Assembly (NCBI GenBank): GCA_013823985.1
Contig: PNNB01000050.1
Span: 124,001-188,000, forward strand
From: Sphingopyxis sp.
GTDB taxonomy: Bacteria > Pseudomonadota > Alphaproteobacteria > Sphingomonadales > Sphingomonadaceae
Direction of reading: 5' to 3'
DNA length: 64,000 nt
The position numbers and the translations under genes were made by a program. Below the pieces are notes generated by a model. The model did not search any database and was not told where the DNA came from. It was given only the letters and a program-made list of their open reading frames with translations. Positions 46,985 to 55,807 of the stretch are shown here, piece after piece (positions within the stretch are counted from its first letter, which is position 1; the number at the start of each line of letters is the position of its first letter).

Positions 46985-48552
46985 GCGTGCTCAATCAAAG
47001 CGGCTGGAAGCCTGAAATGGGACCTTCGGGCGATACCAAGCCAGCAACCTTTACCGGCAATCGTGCCTTGATGCTGGAAGAAGCATTGATTTTCGAGATC
47101 GGCACGACCGACACGACCGGCGTAGATTTGCCGGAGGTCGGCGGCGTAGCCTCTCGCCTTGGCGGTCTGGAACGTAACCGGACGATCGGATTGCCCGGTC
47201 TGTCCGAGCCCGAAACGGTGCGCCATTACACGCGATTGAGCCGCCAGAATTATGCGATTGATCTGGGCTTTTTCCCATTGGGAAGCTGCACGATGAAGCA
47301 CAACCCCCGCCTGAACGAAAAAGTCGCGCGGATGGCGGGTTTTGCGGACGTACATCCGCTGCAACCGGTCGAAACCGTTCAGGGTGCGCTTGCGGTCATC
47401 AATGAACTTGCGGTCTGGCTCATTGAACTAACCGGCATGCATGGTGTTGCCATGACCCCGAAAGCGGGTGCGCATGGGGAATTGTGCGGCATATTGGCGA
47501 TCAAGGCTGCCTTGGAAGCACGCGGCGATCCGCGCAGCGTCATTCTGGTGCCTGAAAGCGCGCACGGGACTAACCCGGCGACGGCAGCCTTTGCCGGATT
47601 CTCCGTCGAAAACATCCCCGCCACGTCCGAAGGTCGTGTGGATCTGGATGCGTTGAAGGCACGGCTTGGTCCCGATGTGGCCGGGGTCATGATTACCAAC
47701 CCCAACACATGCGGTCTTTTCGAACGTGATATGAAGGCCATTTCCGATGCGGTCCACGCCGCCGGCGGCTATGTCTATTGCGATGGCGCGAATTTCAACG
47801 CCATTGTCGGGCGGGTGCGGCCGGGCGATCTTGGCATCGACGCCATGCACATCAATTTGCACAAGACATTCTCGACCCCGCATGGCGGCGGCGGCCCGGG
47901 TTCCGGTCCTGTCGTCCTGTCCGAGGCGTTGTCGCCTTACGGACCTTTGCCCTTTACCGAACGCCATGCCGACGGACGCTATTCGCTGGTCGAAGAAGAA
48001 ACCGTGGGCGAACGGCATCCGCACAGCTTCGGCCGGATGACCGCCTTCCATGGGCAAATGGGCATGTTCACCCGCGCGCTGTCCTACATCATGTCGCATG
48101 GTGCCGACGGCTTGCGCCAGGTTGCCGAGGATGCGGTGCTCAACGCCAACTATATCCTGCGCAGTCTGGAAGGAACGATGGACGCACCGTTCGCGCACAG
48201 CGGACCATGCATGCATGAGGCCCTGTTCAGCGATAACGGTCTGGCCGATGGCTTTACGACGCTCGACATTGCGAAGGGTCTGATCGACGAAGGCTATCAT
48301 CCGATGACGGTCTATTTCCCGCTGGTCGTTCATGGCGCGATGTTGATCGAGCCGACCGAAACGGAAAGCAAGGCGACCCTCGACCAGTTCATCGGCGCCA
48401 TGCGGTCTGTTGTGCAACGCGCGAAAGCAGGCGATCCGTCGCTCAAATCCGCACCGCACCATGCGCCGCGCCGCCGTCTGGACGAAACGCTGGCGGCCAG
48501 AAAACCCATGCTGGTCTGGCACGAAACAGAAGAGGCCGTTGCCGCCGAATGA
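46981..48552 (+). CDS. gcvPB: Glycine dehydrogenase (decarboxylating) subunit 2
   Basis: 523 residues, the C-terminal half of a split P-protein. PLP-binding lysine K295 in [20 protein letters not shown], plus [13 protein letters not shown] and the [14 protein letters not shown] segment. Decarboxylates glycine and passes the aminomethyl group to the H-protein. Overlaps gcvPA and the next gene by ATGA. Confidence 0.97.
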   Translation: MSVLNQSGWKPEMGPSGDTKPATFTGNRALMLEEALIFEIGTTDTTGVDLPEVGGVASRLGGLERNRTIGLPGLSEPETVRHYTRLSRQNYAIDLGFFPLGSCTMKHNPRLNEKVARMAGFADVHPLQPVETVQGALAVINELAVWLIELTGMHGVAMTPKAGAHGELCGILAIKAALEARGDPRSVILVPESAHGTNPATAAFAGFSVENIPATSEGRVDLDALKARLGPDVAGVMITNPNTCGLFERDMKAISDAVHAAGGYVYCDGANFNAIVGRVRPGDLGIDAMHINLHKTFSTPHGGGGPGSGPVVLSEALSPYGPLPFTERHADGRYSLVEEETVGERHPHSFGRMTAFHGQMGMFTRALSYIMSHGADGLRQVAEDAVLNANYILRSLEGTMDAPFAHSGPCMHEALFSDNGLADGFTTLDIAKGLIDEGYHPMTVYFPLVVHGAMLIEPTETESKATLDQFIGAMRSVVQRAKAGDPSLKSAPHHAPRRRLDETLAARKPMLVWHETEEAVAAE

Positions 48553-49178
48553 GTGATCCCAAACCTTTTGTGTTCGAACCGTCGGCAGAAGCAAAACGCA
48601 CTGCTCCGGCCACAGAGCGCAATCGGGATGCGATCACGCATGTCTTGAAGCGGTGCTTGCCCCCGCAGGGAACCGTGCTGGAAATCGCGAGCGGAACGGG
48701 TGAGCATATCATCCATTTCGCCGCGCAATTCCCGCATCTGGACTGGCAGCCCAGCGACAGCGATCCGTTGGCACTTGCATCGATCGCCGCGTGGCGCGCC
48801 GAATCTGGCGGCGATAACCTGCTGGTACCGGTCGAAGTGGATGCGGCGGCTGCCTGGAAGGTGCCGGATATATCGGCAATATTGTGCATCAACATGGTGC
48901 ATATCAGCCCATGGGAAGCGACCAAGGGCCTGATGCGTAATGCAGGGCGCCTGTTGCCCAAAGGCGGATTACTTTATGTATACGGACCGTTCCACCAGCA
49001 AAACCGGCCAACCGCACCCAGCAATGAAGAGTTTGATCGCAACTTGAAAAGCCGGAACAGCCAATGGGGTCTGCGCTTTGTCGAAGACGTGGCGCAGGAG
49101 GCATCGCTCCACGCCTTGCATCTCGATCAGATCATCGAGATGCCCGCAAACAACCTGTCGTTACTCTTCAGGGCCTGA
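48549..49178 (+). CDS. SAM-methyltransferase-fold protein, DUF938 family
   Basis: 209 residues. A methyltransferase-like Rossmann motif LEIASGTGEHIIHFA (about 38-52) is followed by WQPSDSDPLALASI and INMVHISPWEATKGLM, typical of DUF938. An AdoMet-dependent methyl transfer is likely from the fold, but no substrate is known for the family. It is fused to the glycine-cleavage transcript by an ATGA overlap with gcvPB, hence probably glycine-induced. It converges with the next gene 18 bases on. Confidence 0.82.
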   Translation: MSDPKPFVFEPSAEAKRTAPATERNRDAITHVLKRCLPPQGTVLEIASGTGEHIIHFAAQFPHLDWQPSDSDPLALASIAAWRAESGGDNLLVPVEVDAAAAWKVPDISAILCINMVHISPWEATKGLMRNAGRLLPKGGLLYVYGPFHQQNRPTAPSNEEFDRNLKSRNSQWGLRFVEDVAQEASLHALHLDQIIEMPANNLSLLFRA

Positions 49179-49195
49179 AACCCGAACCGGCCCGA

Positions 49196-50374
49196 TCAAC
49201 TGGTCAGGTCGATGCGTTCAATCTTGGCCACAGGCGAGCGCTGCCGAATGCGGGTGCCGGTCACGTCGTCCTCATATTGTGCGGTGAGTGAGTAACGCTC
49301 GATAGCGTAGATGCCGGGCGATGTGCCGTCTTTCTCTGCTTTCAAAGGCGCGTAGATGCGCGTCTTTATGGCTTTAAGAACGACATCGGTCCACTTGGTG
49401 TCGCCCTGGCTGCGCAGGATCTCCGGTTCGTCAACCTTGCCGTCGGCACCGATCCAGAAACCGATGTCGACCCAACGCTTTTCGACAACTTGCGTGCCAA
49501 TGCGGTTGAGGTCACTGCCACCTGCCGCGGCGCGGGCGGCTTGGGCCTCGTTCATTTCAATGGGCTTTGAATGCAGAAGCAAAGGACGATCGGTGCCGCC
49601 CAAAGCTGCATAGCGCGCAATGAGTTTATCGGTGGTTTCGCTGTTGCCGTTGTTCCGGTCCATCCGGGACTTCAGCACTTCGGCGACAATCTTGAACTGC
49701 TCTGCGCCTTCTCTTGGCTGAAGCAAAAATGCGTCGATCGCTTCCACGGCCTCTTTTTTGCGAAACTCCGTTTTTTCGGTTTCGGCGCGTTGCACACGCA
49801 AGGAAAGGTCGCGCACGCGCGCGATTGCCGCGACTTGCGGGAGACCTTTTGCCAAAGCCTGCTTTTCAAGTTGCAGATATTTGGCGCTCGCCTCGTCATA
49901 ATAACCAAGCTTCATGCGCGAATCCGCCACTTCGATTTCGGCGCCGAATACACGATAGTCATCAGGCTTGAGTGCGCCTTTCAACGTGTCGCGCATGTCG
50001 AGGACGGACAGCCGATAGATGTCGGCCTCGCCAAGATGGATGGCGACATTGCCATTGGCGCGCAGCAGGTCGGAAACTTCGATTGGAAACTCGCCCTTGT
50101 GTTTGCGGTTGCGTCCCAGTGATTTCGCCAAGGTTTCACGCGCATTGCGATAGTCGCCCTCGACAAACTGGTTTTCCGCATGTGCAAGCGTTGCCTTGAT
50201 ATCCTGATCGGGCGGGCAGCCGCGCGCGATGCAGGCTTTCAAATCATTCTCGGTGTCTTTGAGCGAACGTGCAGTGACAACGATTTCGCGCTTGTCATCA
50301 TTTTGCGCGACAGCGGGTACGCTGATGCCAGCTAAAAGGGCTAATAAAATTGTACGGCCGCGCATGTTCATGTT
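49196..50374 (-). CDS. Secreted protein with TPR-like body and TonB-type C-terminal domain
   Basis: 392 residues from ATG 50374-50372, chosen because a typical signal peptide (RTILLALLAGISVPAVAQ) starts there and GGGGA lies upstream; the frame runs open to 50641 but that part is not credible. The middle (about 60-285) is helical with TPR-like ADSRMKLGYYDEASAKYLQLEKQAL. The C-terminus (about 305-392: RWVDIGFWIGADGKVDEPEILRSQGD) resembles the TonB C-terminal domain, usually an interaction module for outer-membrane receptors. Periplasmic location and role are inference; divergent from the acyl-CoA synthetase. Confidence 0.65.
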   Translation of the reverse strand, partial: NMNMRGRTILLALLAGISVPAVAQNDDKREIVVTARSLKDTENDLKACIARGCPPDQDIKATLAHAENQFVEGDYRNARETLAKSLGRNRKHKGEFPIEVSDLLRANGNVAIHLGEADIYRLSVLDMRDTLKGALKPDDYRVFGAEIEVADSRMKLGYYDEASAKYLQLEKQALAKGLPQVAAIARVRDLSLRVQRAETEKTEFRKKEAVEAIDAFLLQPREGAEQFKIVAEVLKSRMDRNNGNSETTDKLIARYAALGGTDRPLLLHSKPIEMNEAQAARAAAGGSDLNRIGTQVVEKRWVDIGFWIGADGKVDEPEILRSQGDTKWTDVVLKAIKTRIYAPLKAEKDGTSPGIYAIERYSLTAQYEDDVTGTRIRQRSPVAKIERIDLTS

Positions 50375-50499
50375 CAGGAATCCCCAGATTTGAAACTGTT
50401 TCGGCCCATCCTTAGCGGGGACATTGACATGAAGCCAATATCTCTCGACAAAACGTAGTGAGGCCTCTGCCAATAACAGGCCCGCGCTGATGGAGAGAT

Positions 50500-52065
50500 A
50501 TGCACATGGGTGACCCAACGACGGATATTCTGACCTTTGATGATTTCTTGATCCATTGGGTGACGGAAAAGCCGAACGGCCCTGCGCTGATGGAAGCGGA
50601 CCGGGCTCAGTCCTATGCCGATCTGGAAGAGACGACGGCAAAAATCGCCACCATGCTGCTTAATTCGGGATTGAAGAAGGGCGACCGAGTTGTTTGGATC
50701 GGCAAGAATAGCGATCTCTATTTCAGCCTTTTCTACGGCGCCGCGCGCGCGGGCATCGTGATGGTTCCGGTCGGATGGCGGCTCGCACCTTCGGAATGGG
50801 TCTATATTGTGAACGATACACAGGCGCGATTGGTATTCACCGGTGCGGAATTTGACCAGGTCGAAACGGCATTGGCGGCCGCAGTCCCGCATGTGGAGCG
50901 GTTTATCGGCGAACAGGCTGCCCGCCAACAGATTGCAGCAACAGCACGATCGGCATTTGAGGCGTCTGGGCCAGATGATGCCGTGTTGCAGCTTTACACT
51001 TCGGGGACGACCGGGAACCCCAAGGGGGCGGTTCTCTCCAACCGGAACCTGTTCGCGCTGCGCAAGAATAGCGCCGACCTCGACCTTGCCTATACTCGTT
51101 GGGACGCGGATGAAGTTGTGCTGGTCGCAATGCCGTGCGCCCATATCGGTGGCACAGGATTGGGCATCATGGCCATCGCGTCGGGACTACCCGCACTGGT
51201 ACTTCCCGAATTTACGCCGGACGGCGTGTTCGACGCCATTGAAAATAGGGGTGTCACGCGCCTCTTCGTCGTGCCGGCTGCGCTCCATATCATGCTGCAA
51301 CATCCGCGTTGCACGTCGGTCGACTATAGCCGGCTGCGCTATATTCTCTACGGCGCGGCGCCGATGCCCTTGGAGTTACTGCGCCAAAGCATCGCCGTTT
51401 TCGGAGCGGAATTCATTCAGGTTTATGGCATGACCGAAACGACGGGTACGATCGTCATGTTGCCGCCCGAGGATCATGATCCCAACGGTAATGCCCGCAT
51501 GCGGTCGGCTGGTAAGCCATTGCCTGGTGTCCAAATTCGTATCGTGGATGAAAATCACGCTGATCTTCCTGTAGGTCAGGTCGGCGAAATCTGGACGCGT
51601 TCTTCAAATAATATGATCGGCTACTGGAATCTGCCCGATGCGACCGAAAGTACAATGGCGCAGGGCGGCTGGATCAAAACAGGTGATGCCGGTTATCTCG
51701 ATGAAGATGGCTACCTGTTCATCCATGACCGCGTCAAAGACATGATCATATCAGGCGGTGAAAATGTGTACCCCGCAGAAGTTGAAAGTGCTATTTTCGG
51801 GCATCCCGATGTGCTCGAAGTCGCTGTAATAGGTGTTCCCGACGACAAATGGGGAGAGGCCGTCAAGGCTGTCTGTGTGCCCAAATCGGGATGCGAAATT
51901 CAACAAGACAGCGTCATAGCATGGGCTCGTGAACGCATCGCCGGATTTAAGGTCCCTCGTAGCGTCGATGTCATTCCTGCCCTGCCGCGTAATGCCTCGG
52001 GCAAGATACTCCGAAAGGACCTGCGCGCGCCTTATTGGGAAGGACGGGATCGTCAGGTGAATTAA
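50500..52065 (+). CDS. Acyl-CoA synthetase (AMP-binding, fatty-acid--CoA ligase-like)
   Basis: 521 residues from ATG 50500 (50506 also possible; GGAG upstream). ANL-family motifs: P-loop YTSGTTGNPKGAVLS (about 165-179), the A5 YGMTETTG, the A7 TGDAGYLDEDGYLFIHDRVKD and the catalytic lysine in NASGKILRKDLR near the C-terminus. It activates a carboxylic acid, probably a fatty acid, to its CoA thioester. No other fatty-acid degradation genes adjoin, so the substrate is open. The 125-base gap to the divergent TonB-like gene holds no promoter I could define. Confidence 0.85.
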   Translation: MHMGDPTTDILTFDDFLIHWVTEKPNGPALMEADRAQSYADLEETTAKIATMLLNSGLKKGDRVVWIGKNSDLYFSLFYGAARAGIVMVPVGWRLAPSEWVYIVNDTQARLVFTGAEFDQVETALAAAVPHVERFIGEQAARQQIAATARSAFEASGPDDAVLQLYTSGTTGNPKGAVLSNRNLFALRKNSADLDLAYTRWDADEVVLVAMPCAHIGGTGLGIMAIASGLPALVLPEFTPDGVFDAIENRGVTRLFVVPAALHIMLQHPRCTSVDYSRLRYILYGAAPMPLELLRQSIAVFGAEFIQVYGMTETTGTIVMLPPEDHDPNGNARMRSAGKPLPGVQIRIVDENHADLPVGQVGEIWTRSSNNMIGYWNLPDATESTMAQGGWIKTGDAGYLDEDGYLFIHDRVKDMIISGGENVYPAEVESAIFGHPDVLEVAVIGVPDDKWGEAVKAVCVPKSGCEIQQDSVIAWARERIAGFKVPRSVDVIPALPRNASGKILRKDLRAPYWEGRDRQVN

Positions 52066-52117
52066 TCTGCGGTGCTTCAGTCGCTTGTAACATGCCCGAG
52101 ATACAGGTTCACGCTTT

Positions 52118-53224
52118 TCAGTTTTGTGCGGTTTCGGATGCGGCGTCATATCCTGAAGCCACGCACCACCAGTTCACCAACTTCCAAATCGCCCACATCC
52201 CAAATGCTGAGAAAATACCATCAACGGCATAATGCCAACCCAGATGGACCGAGCCGATAAAGATGATGATAGCATATGCGGTCATGAACCATCCCAGCAA
52301 TTTGCCAAAGCGAAACGCTATGAATGCATAAAGCACCGCGATTGCATTGTGCAGGGACGGCATCGCCGAGATACCCATGCCAAAGCGGTAGGTTTGGCTT
52401 TCGTAACCGTTCCAGAGCATTTGTTGCCATTCGACCGCTTGCGCGACCGTATCCATCGAATTGCTGGCCGCATGCAGGCGCTGCATCAAGCCAGCGAATT
52501 CTGGCGCAAGGGGTGAATTCAGATTGGCCAGAAAACAAGGCCCAGCAGATGATCCCAACCAAGCCCCGATGAAGCCGAGCAAAAACCAAGCACCTCCGAA
52601 GGAAAGGAAGAAGCGCGCGCGCTCCTTGCGTGGCGCAAACAAGGCAAACCCGGCAATCGCGATAGACAACAATATGACCCAGACAGAATAGAAGAGGTCG
52701 AGTGTGACAGTCGCTTCAGGCGAGGTGAACACCGCATGGGTCAATTGCCAAGGGTGATATCCAAAAAAGAGAAACTGGTCCATCCGCGCAAAAGGCTCGT
52801 CCAGCCAGAACGGCACATAGCGTGGCATCAGCATTTTGAGTACGCTGAACGATGCGAAGAAGAAGGGCATCATGATAATCGGTGCAACGCGCGCTGCGAG
52901 CAAGTAGGGATTAAGCAGCGCAGCCCGCCATTGGCCCATGACTTGATCGACGGCTGTCCGGTAATCCCGGGCAATGGCGATAAGAAACTGGCAAAGAATG
53001 CCTATGGACGCCACGAAAGGCAATAAACGTAGGGCTTTGCCGCCATATCCGGCAATCATACCAATCGCGGAGGTGCCATTCAGGAAAGAAAGAACTTCGG
53101 CCGTTACGACGAGTATCACGAACATGGCGAACAGCGGAACAAGCCAGAGCAATTCTCGGTCGTCGCCTTTGAACCGAATTACGGCCCCGTGTTTCAGTTG
53201 TTCTTCGACAAGGGCCGTAGCCAT
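52118..53224 (-). CDS. PAP2/Aur1-type membrane phosphatase or phosphotransferase
   Basis: 368 residues, about seven or eight membrane helices. Catalytic motifs in the second half: GISAMPSLHNAIAVL (about 286-300) and GSVHLGWHYAVDGIF (about 324-338). The lysine-rich first motif of classic PAP2 enzymes is not obvious, which fits the PAP2_3/Aur1-type group that can transfer a phosphoalcohol to ceramide-like lipids. AGGAGG lies before ATG. Same strand as, and 107 bases after, wecC. Sphingomonads make sphingolipids, so a lipid-headgroup role is conceivable but not shown. Confidence 0.75.
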   Translation of the reverse strand: MATALVEEQLKHGAVIRFKGDDRELLWLVPLFAMFVILVVTAEVLSFLNGTSAIGMIAGYGGKALRLLPFVASIGILCQFLIAIARDYRTAVDQVMGQWRAALLNPYLLAARVAPIIMMPFFFASFSVLKMLMPRYVPFWLDEPFARMDQFLFFGYHPWQLTHAVFTSPEATVTLDLFYSVWVILLSIAIAGFALFAPRKERARFFLSFGGAWFLLGFIGAWLGSSAGPCFLANLNSPLAPEFAGLMQRLHAASNSMDTVAQAVEWQQMLWNGYESQTYRFGMGISAMPSLHNAIAVLYAFIAFRFGKLLGWFMTAYAIIIFIGSVHLGWHYAVDGIFSAFGMWAIWKLVNWWCVASGYDAASETAQN

Positions 53225-53331
53225 GGTTGGTCCTCCTGATCCACCCGTCAGCTAGACCGTCTGCGTAAAGATACGGTTAACAAATAGTGAAAGCTGGAGC
53301 GGACGGGGAAAATGTCGTGGGATAATTTGGG

Positions 53332-54627
53332 CTAACCGACCAGACGCAGCTGCCGGTGTGGGACTTGGCCGGGTTGGTCGTGCCAAATGCCGCGGACGTC
53401 ATAGACGATCTTGTCCGCTCTTTCCGCAAGCGGGATCGCTTTGAAGGCGTCGTGGTCGACCAGCGTGATCAGCATGTCGCATTCAAGTAAAGCGGTGTCG
53501 ATATCGATCAGACGCGCGCCCGTGCCGTCAAATTCCTTTGGCAGCGTCGATGCATAGGGTTCGACAATCTGTACGCGCTGTCCGAAACGTTGGGCGAGTT
53601 CGGCCGCAACTTTCATTGCGGGGCTCTCCCGGAAGTCATCGATATTCGCTTTAAAGGCCAATCCCATGCATCCGATTTTCGCCGTGGGGCTTGCCATAAT
53701 CATGTCCGTCGCGCGCTGGATCACATGATCTACCTTACCGTCATTGACGTTCCGCGCGGTGCGGATCAGCGGGCTTTGGTCTGGCGCGCTGTGGACAATG
53801 AACCAGGGATCAACGGCGATACAATGGCCACCGACGCCGGGGCCTGGATGCAGGATGTTTACGCGCGGGTGGCGGTTTGCAAGCCGGATAACCTCCCAGA
53901 CATCAAGGCCCATATGGTCGGCAACGATCGACAACTCGTTCGCAAAAGCGATGTTGACGTCACGGAATGCGTTTTCGACCAGCTTTGTCATTTCAGCGGA
54001 GCGGGCATCGGTGGTAATGCATTCACCGCGAACAAAGCGCTTATAAAAGGTCAGCGCCTTTCGCGCGCAGCGGGGAGTTATCCCGCCTATTGACCGGTCA
54101 TTGTTGGTCAATTCTTCCAGGATGCGTCCGGGCAAAACCCGCTCCGGACAATAGGCGATGGAAATGTCCGGCGTGTCTTTCGCCACGCCCGGTATTTTCA
54201 GATCCGGCCGCAATTTGGCAATCAGGTCGCGCACCTTGTCGGTGGTGCCCACCGGAGATGTGGATTCAAGTATGATGGTATCGCCGGACTTCAGGACAGC
54301 AGCGATATTGGTCGCGGCATCCAGCACATAAGTGATGTCGGGCGCGTGATTTTCGTCAAACGGCGTGGGAACAGCGATCACGAATACATCGGACGGTTCA
54401 ACCATCAAGGATGCACGGAGCATTTTCCGCGAGACAACGCCTTGCACTAGGCCGTCGAGATCGACTTCTTCGATATGGATTTCGCCGCGGTTGATTGTGT
54501 CGACAACATGCGGGTTGACGTCTACGCCGACGACGCGGCAGCCTGAACGGGCAATTACAGCAGCAGTCGGCAGGCCGATATAGCCTAGGCCAATTACGCA
54601 AACGTCAGGTTTTTTGTCGACTAGCAT
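53332..54627 (-). CDS. wecC: UDP-N-acetyl-D-mannosamine dehydrogenase
   Basis: 431 residues. NAD motif VIGLGYIGLPTAA (about 11-23), ESTSPVGTTDK (about 121-131) and the catalytic cysteine C269 in GPGVGGHCIAVDPWF. It oxidises UDP-ManNAc twice to UDP-ManNAcA, an acidic sugar of surface glycans. Start ATG 54627-54625 lies 23 bases inside the 3' end of wecB, so the two are coupled. No glycosyltransferase or polymerase genes adjoin, so the polymer is unknown. Confidence 0.93.
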   Translation of the reverse strand: MLVDKKPDVCVIGLGYIGLPTAAVIARSGCRVVGVDVNPHVVDTINRGEIHIEEVDLDGLVQGVVSRKMLRASLMVEPSDVFVIAVPTPFDENHAPDITYVLDAATNIAAVLKSGDTIILESTSPVGTTDKVRDLIAKLRPDLKIPGVAKDTPDISIAYCPERVLPGRILEELTNNDRSIGGITPRCARKALTFYKRFVRGECITTDARSAEMTKLVENAFRDVNIAFANELSIVADHMGLDVWEVIRLANRHPRVNILHPGPGVGGHCIAVDPWFIVHSAPDQSPLIRTARNVNDGKVDHVIQRATDMIMASPTAKIGCMGLAFKANIDDFRESPAMKVAAELAQRFGQRVQIVEPYASTLPKEFDGTGARLIDIDTALLECDMLITLVDHDAFKAIPLAERADKIVYDVRGIWHDQPGQVPHRQLRLVG

Positions 54628-55735
54628 TCCAAATGATCTCCGCTATGCGCTGGCTGGCCTTGCCGTCCCCGAAGGGATTGTGCGCGCGGGCCATCGCCGA
54701 ATAGGCAGTATCATCGTCCAAAAGAGTGAAAATTTCGGAAACTATGCGATTTTTATCGGTACCGATCAGTTTGGCGGTACCGGCCGTGACGCCTTCGGGG
54801 CGTTCGGTGGTATCGCGCATCACAAGAACCGGTTTGCCAAGGGCAGGGGCCTCTTCCTGCACGCCGCCGCTGTCGGTCAGCATGATATGGCTGATTGAGA
54901 GGAGGCGTGCGAAATGGGGATAGTCTAATGGCTCGATCATCGCGACATTGGGCTCATCACCTAGCATCTTGTCCATGACGGCCCTGACATTGGGGTTCAG
55001 GTGGACTGGGAAAATACAGGCTACATCGTCGCGCGCTGCAATCGTCTTAATGGCGGAGGCGATATTCTCCATCCCGTCACCGAAATTTTCCCGGCGATGG
55101 GTTGTGATGCCGATGATTTTCTTTCCGGCAAACCGCGATTCTAACCCGGCGAGGTTGGCAGCGAGTTCAGGACGATGTGCGATCCGGTCAGTAATCCAGT
55201 GCAGGGCGTCGATTACCGTGTTTCCGGTCACAAAGACACGGTCCGCTGGCACCGCTTCTGCCTTTAACGCTCCAGCCGAAACCTCCGTGGGCGCGAAATG
55301 CTGGTCGGCGATGGACCCGATAATCTTGCGATTCACTTCCTCGGGCCAAGGCTGGTAGATGTCGTAGCTGCGAAGTCCGGCCTCGACATGGCTGACGGGT
55401 ATCTGGCGGTAATAGGCGGCAAGTGCACCGACCATAGCGGTTGCGGTGTCGCCCTGCACGATGACGCGGTCGGGTTTGGCCTCATCAAGAACATGGCCGA
55501 TCCCCTCCAACAGTCGCGCCGTCAGGGCATCAAGCGATTGTCCGGGCTGCATGATGTTGAGATCATGGTCTGGAGTAATGCCGGTAATCGAAAGAACTTG
55601 GTCGAGCATTTCGCGATGCTGCGCCGACACCAGCACTTCACAACGCATTTTACTTTGCTGCTTCAACGCATTGATCACAGGAAATAATTTTATGGCTTCG
55701 GGGCGCGTGCCGAAAATCACCATATTCTTGTACAT
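54605..55735 (-). CDS. wecB: UDP-N-acetylglucosamine 2-epimerase (non-hydrolysing)
   Basis: 376 residues from ATG 55735-55733, with AGGAA upstream; the longer frame from 55765 is unsupported. The fold begins FGTRPEAIKLFPVI, with VQGDTATAMVGALAAYY, EAGLRSYDIYQPWPEE and TDSGGVQEEAPALGKPVLV, all family hallmarks. It interconverts UDP-GlcNAc and UDP-ManNAc, the substrate of WecC. The 72-base gap to the upstream halogenase gene may hold a promoter. It overlaps wecC by 23 bases. Confidence 0.95.
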   Translation of the reverse strand: MYKNMVIFGTRPEAIKLFPVINALKQQSKMRCEVLVSAQHREMLDQVLSITGITPDHDLNIMQPGQSLDALTARLLEGIGHVLDEAKPDRVIVQGDTATAMVGALAAYYRQIPVSHVEAGLRSYDIYQPWPEEVNRKIIGSIADQHFAPTEVSAGALKAEAVPADRVFVTGNTVIDALHWITDRIAHRPELAANLAGLESRFAGKKIIGITTHRRENFGDGMENIASAIKTIAARDDVACIFPVHLNPNVRAVMDKMLGDEPNVAMIEPLDYPHFARLLSISHIMLTDSGGVQEEAPALGKPVLVMRDTTERPEGVTAGTAKLIGTDKNRIVSEIFTLLDDDTAYSAMARAHNPFGDGKASQRIAEIIWNASRQKT

Positions 55736-55807
55736 TGTAATTTCCTGCGACCTTATCCGTTTCAATGGCGGAAAGCTTAAAGGACAAGTTGTTAAAAAGT
55801 CACGAAA

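Noticed and set aside
47428-48594. A 388-codon minus-strand frame over gcvPB
   Set aside because: Antisense shadow of gcvPB; no family features.
50375-50641. N-terminal extension of the TonB-like protein frame
   Set aside because: The signal peptide and Shine-Dalgarno define the start at 50374; the extension overlaps the acyl-CoA synthetase start.
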